A stretch of 64,000 nt of DNA from Petrolisthes cinctipes (GCA_033782935.1 JAWQEG010004803.1:1-64000); one strand, 5' to 3'; counted from the stretch's first letter, positions 10,594 through 24,618 are shown. A program made the numbers and translations. The notes: generated by a model not told the origin, from the sequence alone.

Positions 10594-13500
10594 GATTATG
10601 AGTGGTTGCTTGGGAGAGGCTTTAACTTAGTTCTGTTGTTCATGACAAACATTGCATTGAGATACTTTATGTAAGTTGTCTTAGAAAAAAAAAATTCATG
10701 CTGGAGAAATGGAATACAGTAATAATATTCCATGAGACTTGAGTCAACATGATTTGAAGAAAGTTGCAACTCGGGTAAAGTACAGTATTGTACATGCAAC
10801 CTCAATATTGTCAGTGAGTGTGTGCTTTGTGGTCAAGAAATAATATTGAACCCGCACCAGAGTGAGGACTCTTATGTGCTTCATTGCTTTGAGAGGGGTA
10901 ACATTGTTTCAATGAACTGGGGCTACAGATTTCTGATTATACATTACGGGATTTTTTTCCTGGTACAGTTTGAAGGAATCAGTAGCCATCAGTTTCGCAA
11001 GAGAACCATATTCCTCATAAAGTTCCAAACGGTACTTCCAGTCGGTGTCCGTGCTGTGACTCTATTGGTGTGAACTGTGCTATTTAGAAAGTCTCACTGA
11101 AACACTGAAACTGATTTGAGACTTTGCCTCATGGAAATAGTTGTGTGAGGTTATCCAGTCTTAAGTTTGATATAAAAATTGGTAATAATTGGGTGCCTCT
11201 TATCAGTAGTGATTATGTCAGAGTGAAAGAGAAAACTAGATTTAAAGCTAAATCATATTTGCAATAATTTTTTACTTATTTTTATTGATGATGGGTGAGT
11301 GTTATATTATGTGATACACTAGACTTGAATTTGATGAAGAGTGAGATGCGAAATATGTTACATCATAACACTGGTCCTACCATGAGATTAACTCCGATAA
11401 TTACCAGATAATGATGCGTGAATACACTACAGAGAATTAGATATAGCTGTGCAGTGTGTCAGTGTTAAGTTCTGACATGACACCCCAAGGATTATCCAGA
11501 GACAAGTAAGTAGCTAGCTGAGCAGACAAAATAACTACTGTACCTCTGTCTGGCTGATCATTATTATTATTTCGGTACTGTTGGGAATTAGCTACTCTGT
11601 GCTTCAAAATTGGGATAAATTTCTACAGTATAACATTACTCTTGCAAACTATAAACTATTTTGTCTTGAAGCTCCTGAGTGTGTGATACTGTGTTATATT
11701 ATCTGCAACAGGTATACATTTCTACTTGTGCAAAGAAACAAACATCCTTTGTTTACATGGGTCTGTCATTGGGTTCTGTACTGTACTGTCTTTAAAAATA
11801 AACTTTTAACTTGCCTATATATTACCATCAACAATGATAATAAAAAAAAACTGTGATGGAATAATATGAAGCTTCCAGGTCTATAATTATATCACGTTCA
11901 CTGATGGTTCAAGAAAGGATATTAATATTTGTTTGGCTCCCTACTAGAAATCACAATTAAGTTTTATGTGAAACAGCTCGTACAGTATTACAGTATCTTT
12001 CAGTTCATTGGCTGTGATTACTGTAAATTTTAAGTCGCCAAAATCATCGCAGAATTAGCTACACTATAAGACAAAACACATTCCCAATTCTTTTTGTGAG
12101 ACATTTCTCTCAAGAACAGAAGCCAAGTTGGCCTCGTACTGTACTTGCAAAGTTATAGTTTGATATCCATTACAGTTTTGAAGTGCTGGGTTTCTAATCT
12201 ACATCAGCACCGTTTTATTTTCTTGTGCACCACCTTGCCTCACCTCACTTCACCTTAGACTGGAATGTGTCGCTTGTGTCGTATTGCATGTCTATGTCGT
12301 TCACTCTTGTATTTCTCTTGGGCGTAGCTTTTTTCATTATTCACAATTACTGATTCTTTCATGACTTAGTACTTCCAGTAATCACATAGTGATTTTTTTC
12401 AGCCGAAAGTGTTAGGAAGTAATAAGATTGTGGGTAAAAATGAAAAAAAAAAAAAAATTGTATGGACCAAGTGAGAGTGGTGAGAGTAGATATTTTCCAC
12501 TTCTAATTCCTAGTTCACTCTTGATAGTAAAGGTATGATGCTTATTGTAATGTAGCTTTCTGACAATAGGAAGCTACACAGATACAGATACATGTTTTGA
12601 GTTGATTCCAGTGTTATAAACTCAAAATAATCACTTAGTTATATAAAGGTGTGTAAATGTTTGGTGTAATTTGTCTTGGTTTCCGACTTTCTGTTACAGT
12701 TACCATAAAAGCTAAGAAATGAAATGCGAGTGTCTGGGCATTTTAACATGGAGAAAAGAAGCATTCTGATATTTAAACTGTGTATATACTATACTGTACA
12801 TGTTTAATAGTATTCTTTGGTCCCTGTAAGTTATACACACGAAAGGGGTCAGGACTGACAGTGTTTTGAGTGCAATGTTGAGCTGTTTTAGTATTTTTAT
12901 ACAGTATTTTATTTCCTTTTATTTACCAAATTCTGTATTGTAGTAATTTATATAAGTACGACAGCCAGGGCGGGTTATAAAATAATGTGATAATTGATCA
13001 ATATTGCAGTGACTGATCATTCTTAAAATATCAGTGAATAACCATTTCCTTTGTTAATGCAGAATGTTAAATCTTTGGTTGACTAAAGTGAAACTCTTTG
13101 TAACAATAGTGCATATACCCTACTTGTATGTATTAGTTTATTCACTACTCAAATCTTCATATAAAGTAGTTTTTGTATATTGTAGGAAAAAGTGGTAAAT
13201 ATAAGCACTGTACAGTACTGTGCTTGGGGCTGAAGTGTGATAAAATATGGAGGTTTTTAAGAGGGTGATTTTCATACAATAGTGTACAAACACCTGAACT
13301 CTTATGTATGATTCAGGTTTGTGCACTTTCTTATCTTGGGAAATATTACTTTATATATTTCATACAGTCTTTGCTTACTTTATATTGTACAGTGTTAGAA
13401 TTTTATAATTTTCATAATGTGTATCACATGGCCTGATTCTCTGGTACATCATTGAATTTTCTGTTTAGAAATCACTAGTACTTAACGTCTTTCCTGATTA

Positions 13501-14806
13501 ATATTCTTGTATTAATTCTTTTCTCTATTAATCTATTGAAGTTCTGTTCTGTACTGGGCACTTGTGATCCAATGTTTGTATCTGCTGTTGGTTCTCTTAA
13601 AGTTTCATTAATCCTTTCACACAATACTGAGAGAAGTTCTATCTGCCACGGTACAGTACTGTTTAAGTGACTGTAGAAACTGGTTATTGATATACAGTAC
13701 ATAACAGATTGCAACTTAGACAAGGCCTAGATACAAATTTTGGATTGTAAATGTAGAGTACATGTGTGATGGTGGCAGCAATATATCTTTTTATTTTCCA
13801 GTCATGCACAGTCTGACTCATTTTACTGTTTTGAATAGTGGCACTTCAGTAAGGCTTTAATACTTCTGATTATTCCTTCATAGCAAACTCTAGACATGGA
13901 TACTGTCCTTTTGATTGGCATGGAAGTTTCTTCACGATTATTAATTTTACTTGTTTTTATACATGATTTTGTATTTATATTTTGGCCTTCAAATACTATG
14001 CACAGTTCAGTCAGAAACCAAAGTTGTGTCTGTTATCTTCATTTTGGTTTTGTTGCTTGGCATTTGTTGGAATATTTCTTTACTTTTCACTCACCAAACA
14101 TGGCTCTTGTAGGACTCTGGATGGATTTATCCTTTAAAGTCATGTAGGGATGATGAAAAGCAGATGAATTCGATATCACAAAACGAGTGATGACACTGAC
14201 CTCTGATGGCAATGAACATAACTTTTGTTTCTGACTGTACATGAACTAATGCAGCATCTCTGGCTTACTTTTGCTTATAATATGACCATTACTGGACTTG
14301 TTAATTTTATGCTTTCTGCAATACTGCACAAACATAAGTCATTGAAAATTATAAAAATTCAGTTTATCCGCCATACGGTAAATAACGATAATTGCAACTT
14401 GTATATTTAAGGCAAATATTTAAATATTTTTTATCAAAGAGTGTAATTTTGTTCAAGAAAAAAGATTAACTTGTATAACAGCTATAATTGAGGCCAAATT
14501 ATAAAGAAAACTTTTGAAAACCCTGCATACAGTATATGTTATTCAGCGTACCATGGGTTAAGACACTGTAATTTATTGTGTCGTTAAGAACCTGTGGATT
14601 TCATTTTGGCTACAATATCCACAGCATAATTTATGTGTCAAGCCAATTGTTTTGCCAGCCAGGATACTTAAAAACCCCATTATTATTTTATAACTGCCAT
14701 TAAGTATCTGCAGCAGATGTCATTTCTATCCGGTGATAATTTAACTTTGCAAAACAACATCAATCACAGAGAAACAAACAGTTATAAGAGAGTTTGGTTC
14801 TGGCAG

Positions 14807-17800
14807 GAGTGAGTCGACTGCGAAGGAGTGCAGTGGAGAAAAATGTAACCTTGGAGGAGAGGAGCCACTGTGATGTCAACGCCACTCAGCCCAACATCAG
14901 AGCCAACACTTCAACACAGTCAGTAGTGTCTTAGTTACCTTCCTTTCTCTGTTATCAGAAATCTTTTTTTCATTCAACTTCTTTACTACAACCACTTCTA
15001 CTTTACTATGATAAAAATACTATACTGCTATTATTATTATTACATGTATTCTTTTTCTTCATATTACTGTGTTATTATTATTATTATTATTATTTTTATT
15101 GTTTTTATTTTTATTAATATTATTACAGTATTACTATTATTATTATTATTTTTATTATTACAGTATTATTAATATCACTAATTTTCATTTATTTACTGCA
15201 GTGGCTTGTTGAGCAAGAAACAGGGAGAATATATATCTTTTATTCAGTCAGATTTGTGTTTATGTATGTACTGTACAGCACTTATTATACCTGTTATTTA
15301 TTAATTGATCATATTGTACTATGAGCAATTGTAAACTTGAAGCCGTCATAGATACTTCATGTTTTTTGTGCTGGTCCTCAGAGTGGAAGAGCTGCGGCAA
15401 GAGATGTTGAGCAGGGACCTGGCAGCTTACATTATCCCTATTTCGGGTGAACAGGTACAGTACATTCCCACACCTTCCTCAAGCCATTCAGCAGCTAACA
15501 CGTCTTCTCAATGCAACTGTCAAAATAGACTTGCATATAATTTTCATTATGTGCAGTGTTAAATGTATCACTATGTTTCAGTACAATATCCAGTAAGAAG
15601 AAATGTTTTAATGGTTCTGATTTGTGGAAAAATATTAGCTCCAGGGTTATAAATCTTTAAAATATTTCAGCCTATAGTACACAACCAAATATAATTGCAT
15701 TTTGGACTAGAGAGCAGGGATGAAGGGTTAGTGAGTCAAAGAGAGAGTGTGTGAGTCAGAGATGTAGGGTACATAAGTTAGATGTATGTGGAGTTTAAAA
15801 GAATCTGGAATGTCCTCAACAGTATGGCTACACCCTGGAGGCAGAGCGACGGTTGCAGTATATGACGGGGTTCACTGGTAGTGCAGGGATGGCAGTGGTG
15901 ACGAATACACAACAGGCACTCTGGACTGATGGACGGTACTTCCTCCAGGGTGATAGTGAGCTTGACTGTGACTGGCTACTAATGAAGAAAGGACAGGATG
16001 GTGTGAGTATTGCAGTATTGCATGTCTACATTTTTATTACTCTTCTTGATCAGATTAATTATTATTTTGTGTTGTTAGAAGATAATTCTTGTGATGGTGC
16101 GGTCAGCCTCTTATCCCCTACGAAACAAGGGGGGGGGGAGTGAGGGGGGGGGGACCTGCTCTCTAACAATGACCCCACTAAAGGCTCAAATAGCCTCGGA
16201 ACTAGACCCCTTGCCAGTCAGGGGTTCTGCACTGGCGCTAGAGCCTCCCCACCCCTTGAAAAAAGGGAGATGAGGTGTTGATGATAATAAGGAGGAGGCG
16301 GAGGAGAAGGAGATAATTTGAGATTTGACAACTCTGTTTATAGATACTGCATTCTAATGTTTTCTTCTTAATTCTATTGTGTAAATAAAATAGCTGTTGA
16401 GAAGTAAGCATGGTAATAAACTTGCAGGTACCAACTATGACGGAGTGGCTTCGTTCTACACTAAATGGAGGAGACAGAGTGGGTGCTGATCCCAGACTAC
16501 TTGCTGCCGACACCTGGAAGACATTTGCTGAGGACTTGGCAAGTGGGTACAATACCAAGGTCAACCCTATACCACATTGATACACAACTAGCCATGAGAT
16601 GAGGGGGATTATTCTAAGATATTTAAAATAATCTAGCATTGGTCCAAGCTGTAGGGCACACAGGACAATGTAACAAATCCACTTTTCTTCTGTGTCAGAG
16701 TCAGAGATGGTGATGGTGGCTAAGGAGACAAATCTGGTAGACTTGGTGTGGCCGACAGAGGAGCGTCCCCCTTACCCTCAGCAGCCCATCTACATCCACG
16801 ACCTTCAGTTTGCTGGTATGAAGCTTCCTACCTGACTGCATGGTGCCTCAGTCTCCTCTATCTTTCTCCTTAGAAGTTGTGTGGGTTTGACTGGGACTAT
16901 GCAAGTGCTTAAAGAGAATAAGTCCACATTCATATTAAAATGTTCATCTATAATGTCTTTGTCTTTATTATCACCAGGCGAGAAGTGGGAGAAGAAGGTG
17001 GCAGAGGTGAGGTCAGAGATGATCAAAGCTGGTGCTGACCTGCTGGTGGTGACAGCCATGGATGAGGTGGCGTGGCTGCTCAATCTCCGTGGAAGTGATG
17101 TTCCCACCACCCCAGGTCGGCTACAGAGACACTCTCTCAATCTTTATCTCAAAAAAGCACTTCCAAACATTTAAAGTCTGTTTTCCAGCCAGTGTCGTAG
17201 ATAAATTTCCAAACTGTAGATGAAACATATATCTAAGGCCATACCGTATAACTTAGAATGGAATCTGTTTATTTTCACCAGGATATTAAAAATGTACGAC
17301 AGTATAACATTTCTCCATGGATCTTCTCTCTTTTGCAACATTATTATTCAATGTAAACAGAAGGGGCAGTAGCAAAATATTTTCAGTAAGAAACTCCTAG
17401 TAGGTATGGTGTTTACTTTATACAATCTGTGTATGTAATAAGGGCTGACTTTTAGATTCATATTTATTTTACTATGTTCCTGTGTACCACTAGAACTGTA
17501 ATAAGCAGGGATAAATGTGTACTATACTGTTTTGAATTTGACATATTGTGTGGGTTATGTTGATAGTGTTCCGTGGGTACGTGGTGGTGAGTCGAGGGGA
17601 AGTGGAGCTGTTTGTACCCTCCAACAAGATCACCGCCGCAGTTGACCTCCACCTTAACATCAACCAGTGTGGTGACCAGGAATGTGTTGTGTGAGTTTAA
17701 CATTATGCTGTAGGGGAGGTGGCTGAGTGGTTAGTGTGCTGGACTTGTAACCTGTAGGTCAGGAGATCGAATCCTCTCCTGTGAGGGGCTGAAAATATTT

Positions 17801-20800
17801 ACTCTTTCAAATTGACTTTTTGGCACTAACTATAAGGCCACAGAACGTCTTAAAACACCCTCGCCATGTTTGTTTAGCAATGTAGTCTTATATTTATCTA
17901 TAGTTGATTATATGTTTATTTAATATATTTTATCTGTACTTTCTTTAAATTTGATCGATTACATTTTTGTGTTTATTTCAAATCAGATTGGCATTAGAAT
18001 GATATTTATATGTAGTCCTGTATACTCTATATATAAGTAGGCAGAAAGATCATATATGGTTTTATAAATTGTAATCCTTCCTTCCATTCACCACCAGCAT
18101 CTCTCCGTACTCAACCATTTTGGACCGACTTCGTGCCCTCAAGGTCAATGCTAACATCACAAAGGTCTTGCTGGGCTCCAAGTATTCTTACTCTGGGGGG
18201 GCATCTTATGCTGTCTACTCAGCTGTGAGTTGAAAGCTCTCTTTCCTTCTGTTTGATCATGTTGTTGAATAGTACAGTACCAGTATAGTATAGCTGTAGT
18301 ATTAGCTGTGAAACAATTCAATCAAGGGTGTTGGAAAGTAAGAAAGAGGGTTTGAGTTGAATCTGAGAAATGAAATCCTAACCAGACCAACTAGTGAGTC
18401 AAAGCTGGGGGTAAGGGTTAAATAGTCTGATACACCAGGTTGGAGAGTAAGGGAAGATTGTAAGAGTATGGGTTTGTGTACAGTTATTAATATTGGAGAT
18501 AATTATTAAGGTATGTAACTGGGAAACTGGGGATTTCTTCTTAACTCTTGGTCAGGTCTATCTGGAATAGGGTCAAACAGTCTAGAGTGGCATGATAACA
18601 GCAAATCATAAAAATTAATGATATACAGTATCTATGAATCTGTCTATTGTTACAGGTGCCAGAAGAGAAGCGTGAGGTGGCCGTGTCTCCGGTGCTTCTG
18701 ATGAAGGCCCGCAAGAGTGAAGTGGAGGCTCAAGGAATGAAGAATGCACACCTGAGGGATGCTGTGGCTGTGTGTGACTTTCTGGCCTTCATGGAGCGCG
18801 AAGTATGCTTATTGTTTTTGGGAAATAGTTGTGAAGATAGTGTGAAGTCATGCAGCTCATTTGTATCTAAATACACTCTGCATCAGTAATTACTAATTTA
18901 AATTGTTTTTCTTATGATGCAAGTTCATTTTGTTAATTTGGGTAAGTTAGATATTAGAAACAACACAGTACATCTGTATAGAAATACAATATATAGATAA
19001 ATCTATGGTGTTGCCCTATGTTATGTACAAGAATTATATGAGAGTAATGGAATACAAGTCAGAAGTTAGTACTATAATAAAGATATCACTGTGCAGATCA
19101 CCTCTGGCCAGTCGTGGGATGAGATAGAGGCAGCAGCCAAGCTGAGTGAACTACGAGAGCAACAAAAGCATTACACAGGTCCCTCTTTCACTACCATCAG
19201 TGCATTTGGGCCAAATGGAGCAGTCATCCATTACCGTCCTCGCCCTGACACCAACCTCGAAATCACCAAAGATTCTCTCTACCTTGTGGATTCTGGTGGA
19301 CAGTACAAGGGTGAGATGCTCAAGTATTTCATAAAACATGTAGGAGAGTAAAATTGAAACAATTCTTTTCAGTTATTATATATATAGTTTTTACTTGGTC
19401 AAGGATCATGCTCAAGGCAGTTATGAGGATTTTCAAATGCTTGTTAAATGTCTACTGAGGCCCATTATTCTTTTTTCATAAAAGAGGAAAATAACTAAAC
19501 TTATGATGTTATCATATAGACGACAATTCATAGCTGTACTCTATAGCACTGTATGGGAATCTTGTTTACATCACAAGGAATTATCTTTGTTTTTTATGTA
19601 TCCAGTGTGTCTGTCCATTTTGTTTATATAATTCCCTGTAATTAGATGGAACAACAGATGTCACCCGAACGATGCACTATGGTCAACCAACTCCAATGCA
19701 GGTGGAGGCCTACACACGTGTTCTGATGGGTGCCATTGACCTGGCCACCCTTGTCTTCCCTCAGGGCACTGGAGACACTGATGTTGATATCGTTGCCCGC
19801 AGGTACTGCATATTCATGAATTATGAGTCAACAACATAACAAGTCCATAGTAAGAGATTAATTAAACTGCTGAGAGTAATCTTGTGTACACATTGCTACT
19901 CAAGCTATACAATTATTGAGGTCCTAAAGCACATCATCATCCTGTGGTGGGGTGAATATGTAACTTGTTATAATACCTTAGAATAACAAATCTGTTCAGT
20001 AAATCACTTCTTCTCATATACTGCATTATATCTGGTAAAATTTCAATTACATTAGCAGTGTCAACCTTTTGTAAATTGTATCGAAGTGCTTCAAGGTATT
20101 TTAAAGAATTCCTGCCTTTAAAATACAAAATAAAACTGAACCTCTACATTCTTCTGTAGAATAACACTTTTCAAGTAAAGAATGAGTACCTGTGTTTGAC
20201 TTTTCCATGCCTCAAGTAGGCTATAACTTGTGATGCCTGATTTCTTTCCACAGTCCCCTTTATGAGGCTGGGTTGGACTACCGACATGGTACTGGCCACG
20301 GTATTGGGCATTTCCTAGGTGTACACGAGGGTGAGTATATGTGTATATGTCATTCATGGAGTGGAATTCTAAGGGAAGTATGGGACATAAATGATAAATG
20401 AGGGAGGGGTATACAGTACTTTGATATTTTTTCTGTTACAGCTCCAACTCAAGTGCGCATCTACAGCAAGGAGGAACATGAGCTGGAGGTCGGTCAGTTC
20501 TTCTCTGACGGTGAGTCTGGTCACCTAATTGTTGTACATTTAGATAGATAAGTCTTCAGAGGTTCTATCATCTGTTCTGAAAGACTTATGTCATCAATGT
20601 TGACTGTTCTTCAGGATATTGTTATGTAATAACACTACTGTATAGTATATTCTTTAATTTTTAGTATGTTTTTGTTTATTTCAGTGCAGTGTTGTGTGAT
20701 ATTTTAATTAAATTTACATTACATACTGTATATGCTCATACTGTTTAATAACCAATTATCTTCCCTGTCCATTTCTGTGTTGTGTGATGAGAGTAGAGCC

Positions 20801-22104
20801 GGGGTACTACCAGGACGGAGAATGGGGCATCAGGCTGGAGACAATACTCACTGTTGTGCCCACCCAGACTAAGGTGAGGTAATATTGATAGGTGAAGGAG
20901 TAAGTAAAAATGGTTCAAGTAGTAGATGATATCTGTGGTGTATGTGGAAACAGGAAATTGAAAAGGATGGTTGTGAATGAACCAGGTCAAATGCAAAACA
21001 ATTGTAGAGAGAATTTTTTTTTCAAGAATAACTGACTAACCCACTTTGGGTGCTTAATCAGCTTGTTTATGACTATTAATGAGAGTGAAATATATACACT
21101 TTCTGGCTATTACAAAAAATAGACTTATGATAAAAGGCCATCAAAATTAATATTATTGATACTGTAATGAAAGAGATGGAGTATGAGATGGACACTGAAG
21201 GTTTGAGCAGTTATGAAGAGGATAGGTTAAGGCAGGATGTACTACATTTGTTGTTCCCTTCATATATACTCAATCAGAAAATTCTTTAGAGCTTATTGAG
21301 GGGCAGGAAGAGAAGTGAAATATGTTTCTGCGATGTTATTATGAATTCTACCATATTTACTGAATGTAATATGAACTGTTTTTCAGTACACTTTTGACAA
21401 ACAGTTCCTTGGGTTTGAAGCTGTGACACTGGTGCCATTTGAAGCCAAACTCATTGATCTGTCTCTCCTGAGTGAAAAGCAGGTGAGTTAGAGTGAGTAG
21501 AGCTAGTGAAATGCTGAAGCAAATGGTATGTAAGTCATATTTTAAAACACTAGAACATATTAAAAACCTCTTGCCACTGATATGGTGAATATGGTATATT
21601 TTTACAAAACCCTAGCTGTAACAACTTTTTCTTGCAATGATAAAAATGCATTTTACTGAGCTAGTGAGGTAGTTACGGTCAGAGAAAATTTTCAATAAAC
21701 TTCCAGTAACGGATTGATGCATAATGTTGCAGTGTGAGTGGCTGAACAAGTATCATGCAAGAGTTCTTGATATTGTTGGTCCTGTTCTGGTGAGTCAAGA
21801 ACGGCAGCAGGCTTACGACTGGCTGGTGAATAAGAGTGAACCATTGCGCTGCCCTGGCCACTCCACTACACCTGTTGCCGTTGCCCCCATCACATCCACC
21901 TCCACCCAGAAAACTGCTGAGAAGACCATAACTCCCTATGCCAGCGGTAGCACAGCTAGACAACAATCCATCTCTCGCCATGCAAACCCACCTGTCTCCA
22001 GCACCACAAAAGTTTTGTCTGCTGGGGCCCATGCTGCTTCCTCATCCTTCTGTCTGTTAGTCCTGTCCATCACATTATTTGTGGGAAATCTTCGATGGAG
22101 GTAG
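14807..22104 (+). CDS. XPNPEP2-like: Xaa-Pro aminopeptidase 2-like (M24B, GPI-anchor type), copy 2
   Basis: This is a surface proline-directed aminopeptidase. Exons: 14807-14918, 15382-15454, 15823-16002, 16428-16542, 16699-16815, 16978-17115, 17567-17690, 18098-18224, 18656-18802, 19097-19310, 19646-19802, 20254-20330, 20442-20510, 20797-20873, 21387-21482 and 21733-22104; about 730 residues. The junction 16542/16699 could instead be 16559/16701, which adds five residues. The first visible exon carries three N-glycosylation sequons (NVT, NAT, NTS). The N-terminal creatinase-like domain shows FTGSAG and LWTDGRYF. The catalytic domain keeps all ligands ([35 protein letters not shown]). The tail after a Ser/Thr/Pro-rich linker is hydrophobic ([14 protein letters not shown]) and ends RWR, fitting a GPI signal. 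A signal-peptide exon upstream is needed but was not located. It is a tandem copy of the gene at 146-7640, on the same strand. Confidence 0.93.
15071..15165. repeat. ATT-rich microsatellite tract
   Basis: Interrupted (ATT)n/(TTA)n runs in the first visible intron of peptidase copy 2. Confidence 0.9.
16130..16265. repeat. G-run and GC-rich repeat shared with 35020-35065
   Basis: The block opens with two G-runs and contains ATAGCCTCGGAACTAGACCC. The reverse complement of that core recurs at 35030-35060 in the SLC17 gene (GGGGTCCAGCTCCGAGGCTA), so this is a dispersed repeat present in both orientations. Confidence 0.6.
17713..17785 (+). repeat. tRNA-like sequence, probably a tRNA-derived SINE head or tRNA pseudogene
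   Basis: The internal promoter boxes of a tRNA are recognisable: an A box in TGGCTGAGTGGTTAGTGTGC and a B box in AGATCGAATCC. The anticodon loop would be CTTGTAA (TGT, Thr-like). The anticodon stem is mismatched and the 3' acceptor strand does not pair with GGGGAGG, so it is not a working tRNA. It sits in an intron of peptidase copy 2. Confidence 0.5.
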
Positions 22105-22508
22105 ACAGAGTGTGTCGAGGTCAGATTGTGAGGCGACTATGACCAAGGTTTGGGTCAGAGGCACTATAACGGGTTTATCACACATGCACACACTGTATTT
22201 CCATTGACTTCTCTCCTTTATCCTCCTCTCTCAGTATAAATTTGGTCTTTCTACATTTGTGGGTATCTTCTAAACTTCAGAAAACCAACTGGAGGACAGA
22301 AGTTTAGTTTGATGAGAAGGTGGAGGAAATTATGCCAGTGTGATACCTGCCTCAGTGCAACAGAACAGTCAGGTTGTGATGCTGTGGTGTGGTCACCACA
22401 GTACCATCAACTTTTTACATAATGTAGAATTTCAGGTGACAAGTAATATTTGGTTTAGATTGGATATTGTTTGTTTGTGCAGTGAGATTGCCAACTGTGT
22501 TTTGCATA

Positions 22509-22514
22509 AATAAA
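22509..22514 (+). terminator. Polyadenylation signal of peptidase copy 2
   Basis: AATAAA about 405 bp after the stop codon at 22102-22104. Confidence 0.6.
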
Positions 22515-23624
22515 AACAAATACAAGTTTCATGAACATGAATATGTACAGAATATGGAAGAACGTTTACAAGACAAATTGACATTGGCAGCAGAGCCCCT
22601 GAATGAAAGTAATTTTCTCAAAAGATAGCTTGATAGAAACAGATTGGAAAATATTGGAAATGTGTCAGATGCCCCAGAATGGATTTGGGTCGTAAAGTAA
22701 TATATGTACAGTAAGTACATAAGGGAATTTCACTAATTTCTGATAATCACCCAGATACAGTCATGGTGATAAGTTCAACATCAGTAATACCAGAGGTTAG
22801 TTAAATTGCTTATTGCTTGAGTGGTGGAGTATTTGTCCATTTGTCATTCTTCAAACATAGTTTTTAAGAGTAAATGGTAGAAATACATATCAATGAGATT
22901 GGCCATACAGGTCGTATCATTTTCAACATTCCCATCGTAGCTTTTTATAGATTGTAAAAAGAAAATGAATATTCCTCCACCACCAAGAAAGTAATTAACC
23001 CTTAAACAGGAAAAATTTACCCATCTTATTTGAAAAAATCTAGTATAAGCTAATGGTTATCATAGTTTATCGATTAATTGAAATATAGTTTAACCTTTGG
23101 ACATTAGGAGTCCTTACCTTTCAACAAACAATTATTTAAAGTTGGTCAGAAAGATGTATAAATATTTACATCCAGTGTTGAAGGGTTCAACTGACCTTTG
23201 GTAGTACTGTACAAACATAATTGTGTATTACCAAAGTTTACACGTGTAACTGGGTAAGGGCCCGTCTTCCAGAAGTTTGGTGCTTATTCATGTGATGAAT
23301 TATCAGTAAGCTTGTAAAAGACTTATTTCATAATTGTTAAAATAAGGTTCTACGTCAGGTGCATTTCTGTATTGCATTATGAAACCATCCAACACTGTGA
23401 GCATTACATTAATCATAGTTCAGTAGGTAACTCCAGAAGACATATCAAACACACTATTGTTACAGAACTGGAATCATTGTTAAGGATACACTTGTCACAA
23501 AATATTATGTTGTTTAACTTAATCATATTTAGTTCTTACCCTCTGAATCCCATAATTTTGTCCTCCAGAATATCCAAGATGGAAACATTACAAGAAAAAT
23601 TACCACACAATTATTGACAAAGTA
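22515..23624. other. Spacer between convergent genes, nothing recognised
   Basis: AT-rich DNA between the end of peptidase copy 2 and a mariner-type element. I see no exon, RNA gene or clear repeat in it. Confidence 0.6.
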
Positions 23625-24334
23625 CAGTCGCGGCCATATTTCCCTTTCCACCTTCTTGGCCTCTAAATGTAGATGATCTCTCCTTATACCATGCCTTTCA
23701 TCTTTCTTTTTTGCCTCATTCTTGTTCCCATTTCCTTTCTTCATCTGTTTCAATCTACCACTCATTTCTACCATCAGAGAGAAAGAAAATAGGAAGGAAG
23801 GGTAAGGTGGTAAAAAGGAGAGGATGAGGTTTAGAGAGTGTTGAAAGTAATGGCCCCTTGGGGAGTTGGCGTAGTGACTAGTGAAGAAATTGAACACATC
23901 ACTCAGATTTTTATCCTCACTTTTTCACTTATCAGTTAATAATAGAAACATGAAAGGAAAAGGGACATAAGACATACTGTGAGCGAGAGAATATGAGATG
24001 GGGAAAAGGGGATGAAAGTGTATGATAAAGAAAGACACACGTGTTTTCGTGTGTGTGGGGAAGAGGAAGGGGAGTAGGGAATGAAGGAAGAAACATTCCC
24101 TTAATTAATAAATACCTCCCCCTCTCTCTGGCCGCATTGACTGTTGAAGGGATTAATTTGAGACTGTGGACAGCTGCAGGTTCAACATGGGAGTGTGAAT
24201 GTGCATTCCAATATGCATAATGACTTAGCCACACACGCTTGTGTTCTCATGTGTGTGTGTGATGCACATATTATAAGGACCACTGCACCTGGACCTGATT
24301 AATCTCTCATTACCCTACCGCTTACCATCGATTG

Positions 24335-24336
<2 letters not shown>

Positions 24337-24368
<32 letters not shown>
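24337..24368. repeat. poly-T run
   Basis: Thirty-two consecutive T inside mariner-type copy A. The corresponding run in copy B is much shorter, near 33951-33958. Confidence 0.95.
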
Positions 24369-24369
<1 letters not shown>

Positions 24370-24615
24370 TCATACACTTTCATCCATTTTTCCCCATCTC
24401 ATATTCTTTCGCTCATAGCATGTCTTTTGTCCCTTTTCCTTGTGATTGCGACAATATGAAAAAGGGAGAGAAATGTATGGAGCATAATAAAAAATAAGAA
24501 AGAAAGATATATGCAATGAAGGGAAAGCGGGAAGGTAGCGAGAAATAAGTCAGGTCTAGGTGATTGCAGGGCCCTGGGTGTGTGTTCATCTGCATTATGT
24601 CTGGTGTGACGGTAA

Positions 24616-24618
<3 letters not shown>

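Larger units (their letters stand above)
7641..14806. other. AT-rich 3' flank and spacer between the tandem peptidases
   Basis: About 7.2 kb holding the 3' untranslated region of copy 1, a GC-richer repeat candidate (10009-10593), and presumably the promoter and signal-peptide exon of copy 2. I found no convincing coding exon. One weak signal-exon candidate is 12288-12323 (ATG followed by a hydrophobic stretch, then a GTAGCT donor), but its phase does not fit the acceptor chosen for the next exon. The stretch is rich in TACAGTA/TACTGTA heptamers. Confidence 0.6.

Noticed and set aside
13896..14147. Hydrophobic plus-strand open frame considered as the signal exon of peptidase copy 2
   Set aside because: It continues past the hydrophobic part without a donor in the needed phase.
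17713..17785. Functional tRNA-Thr gene
   Set aside because: The anticodon stem is mismatched and the acceptor strands do not pair.
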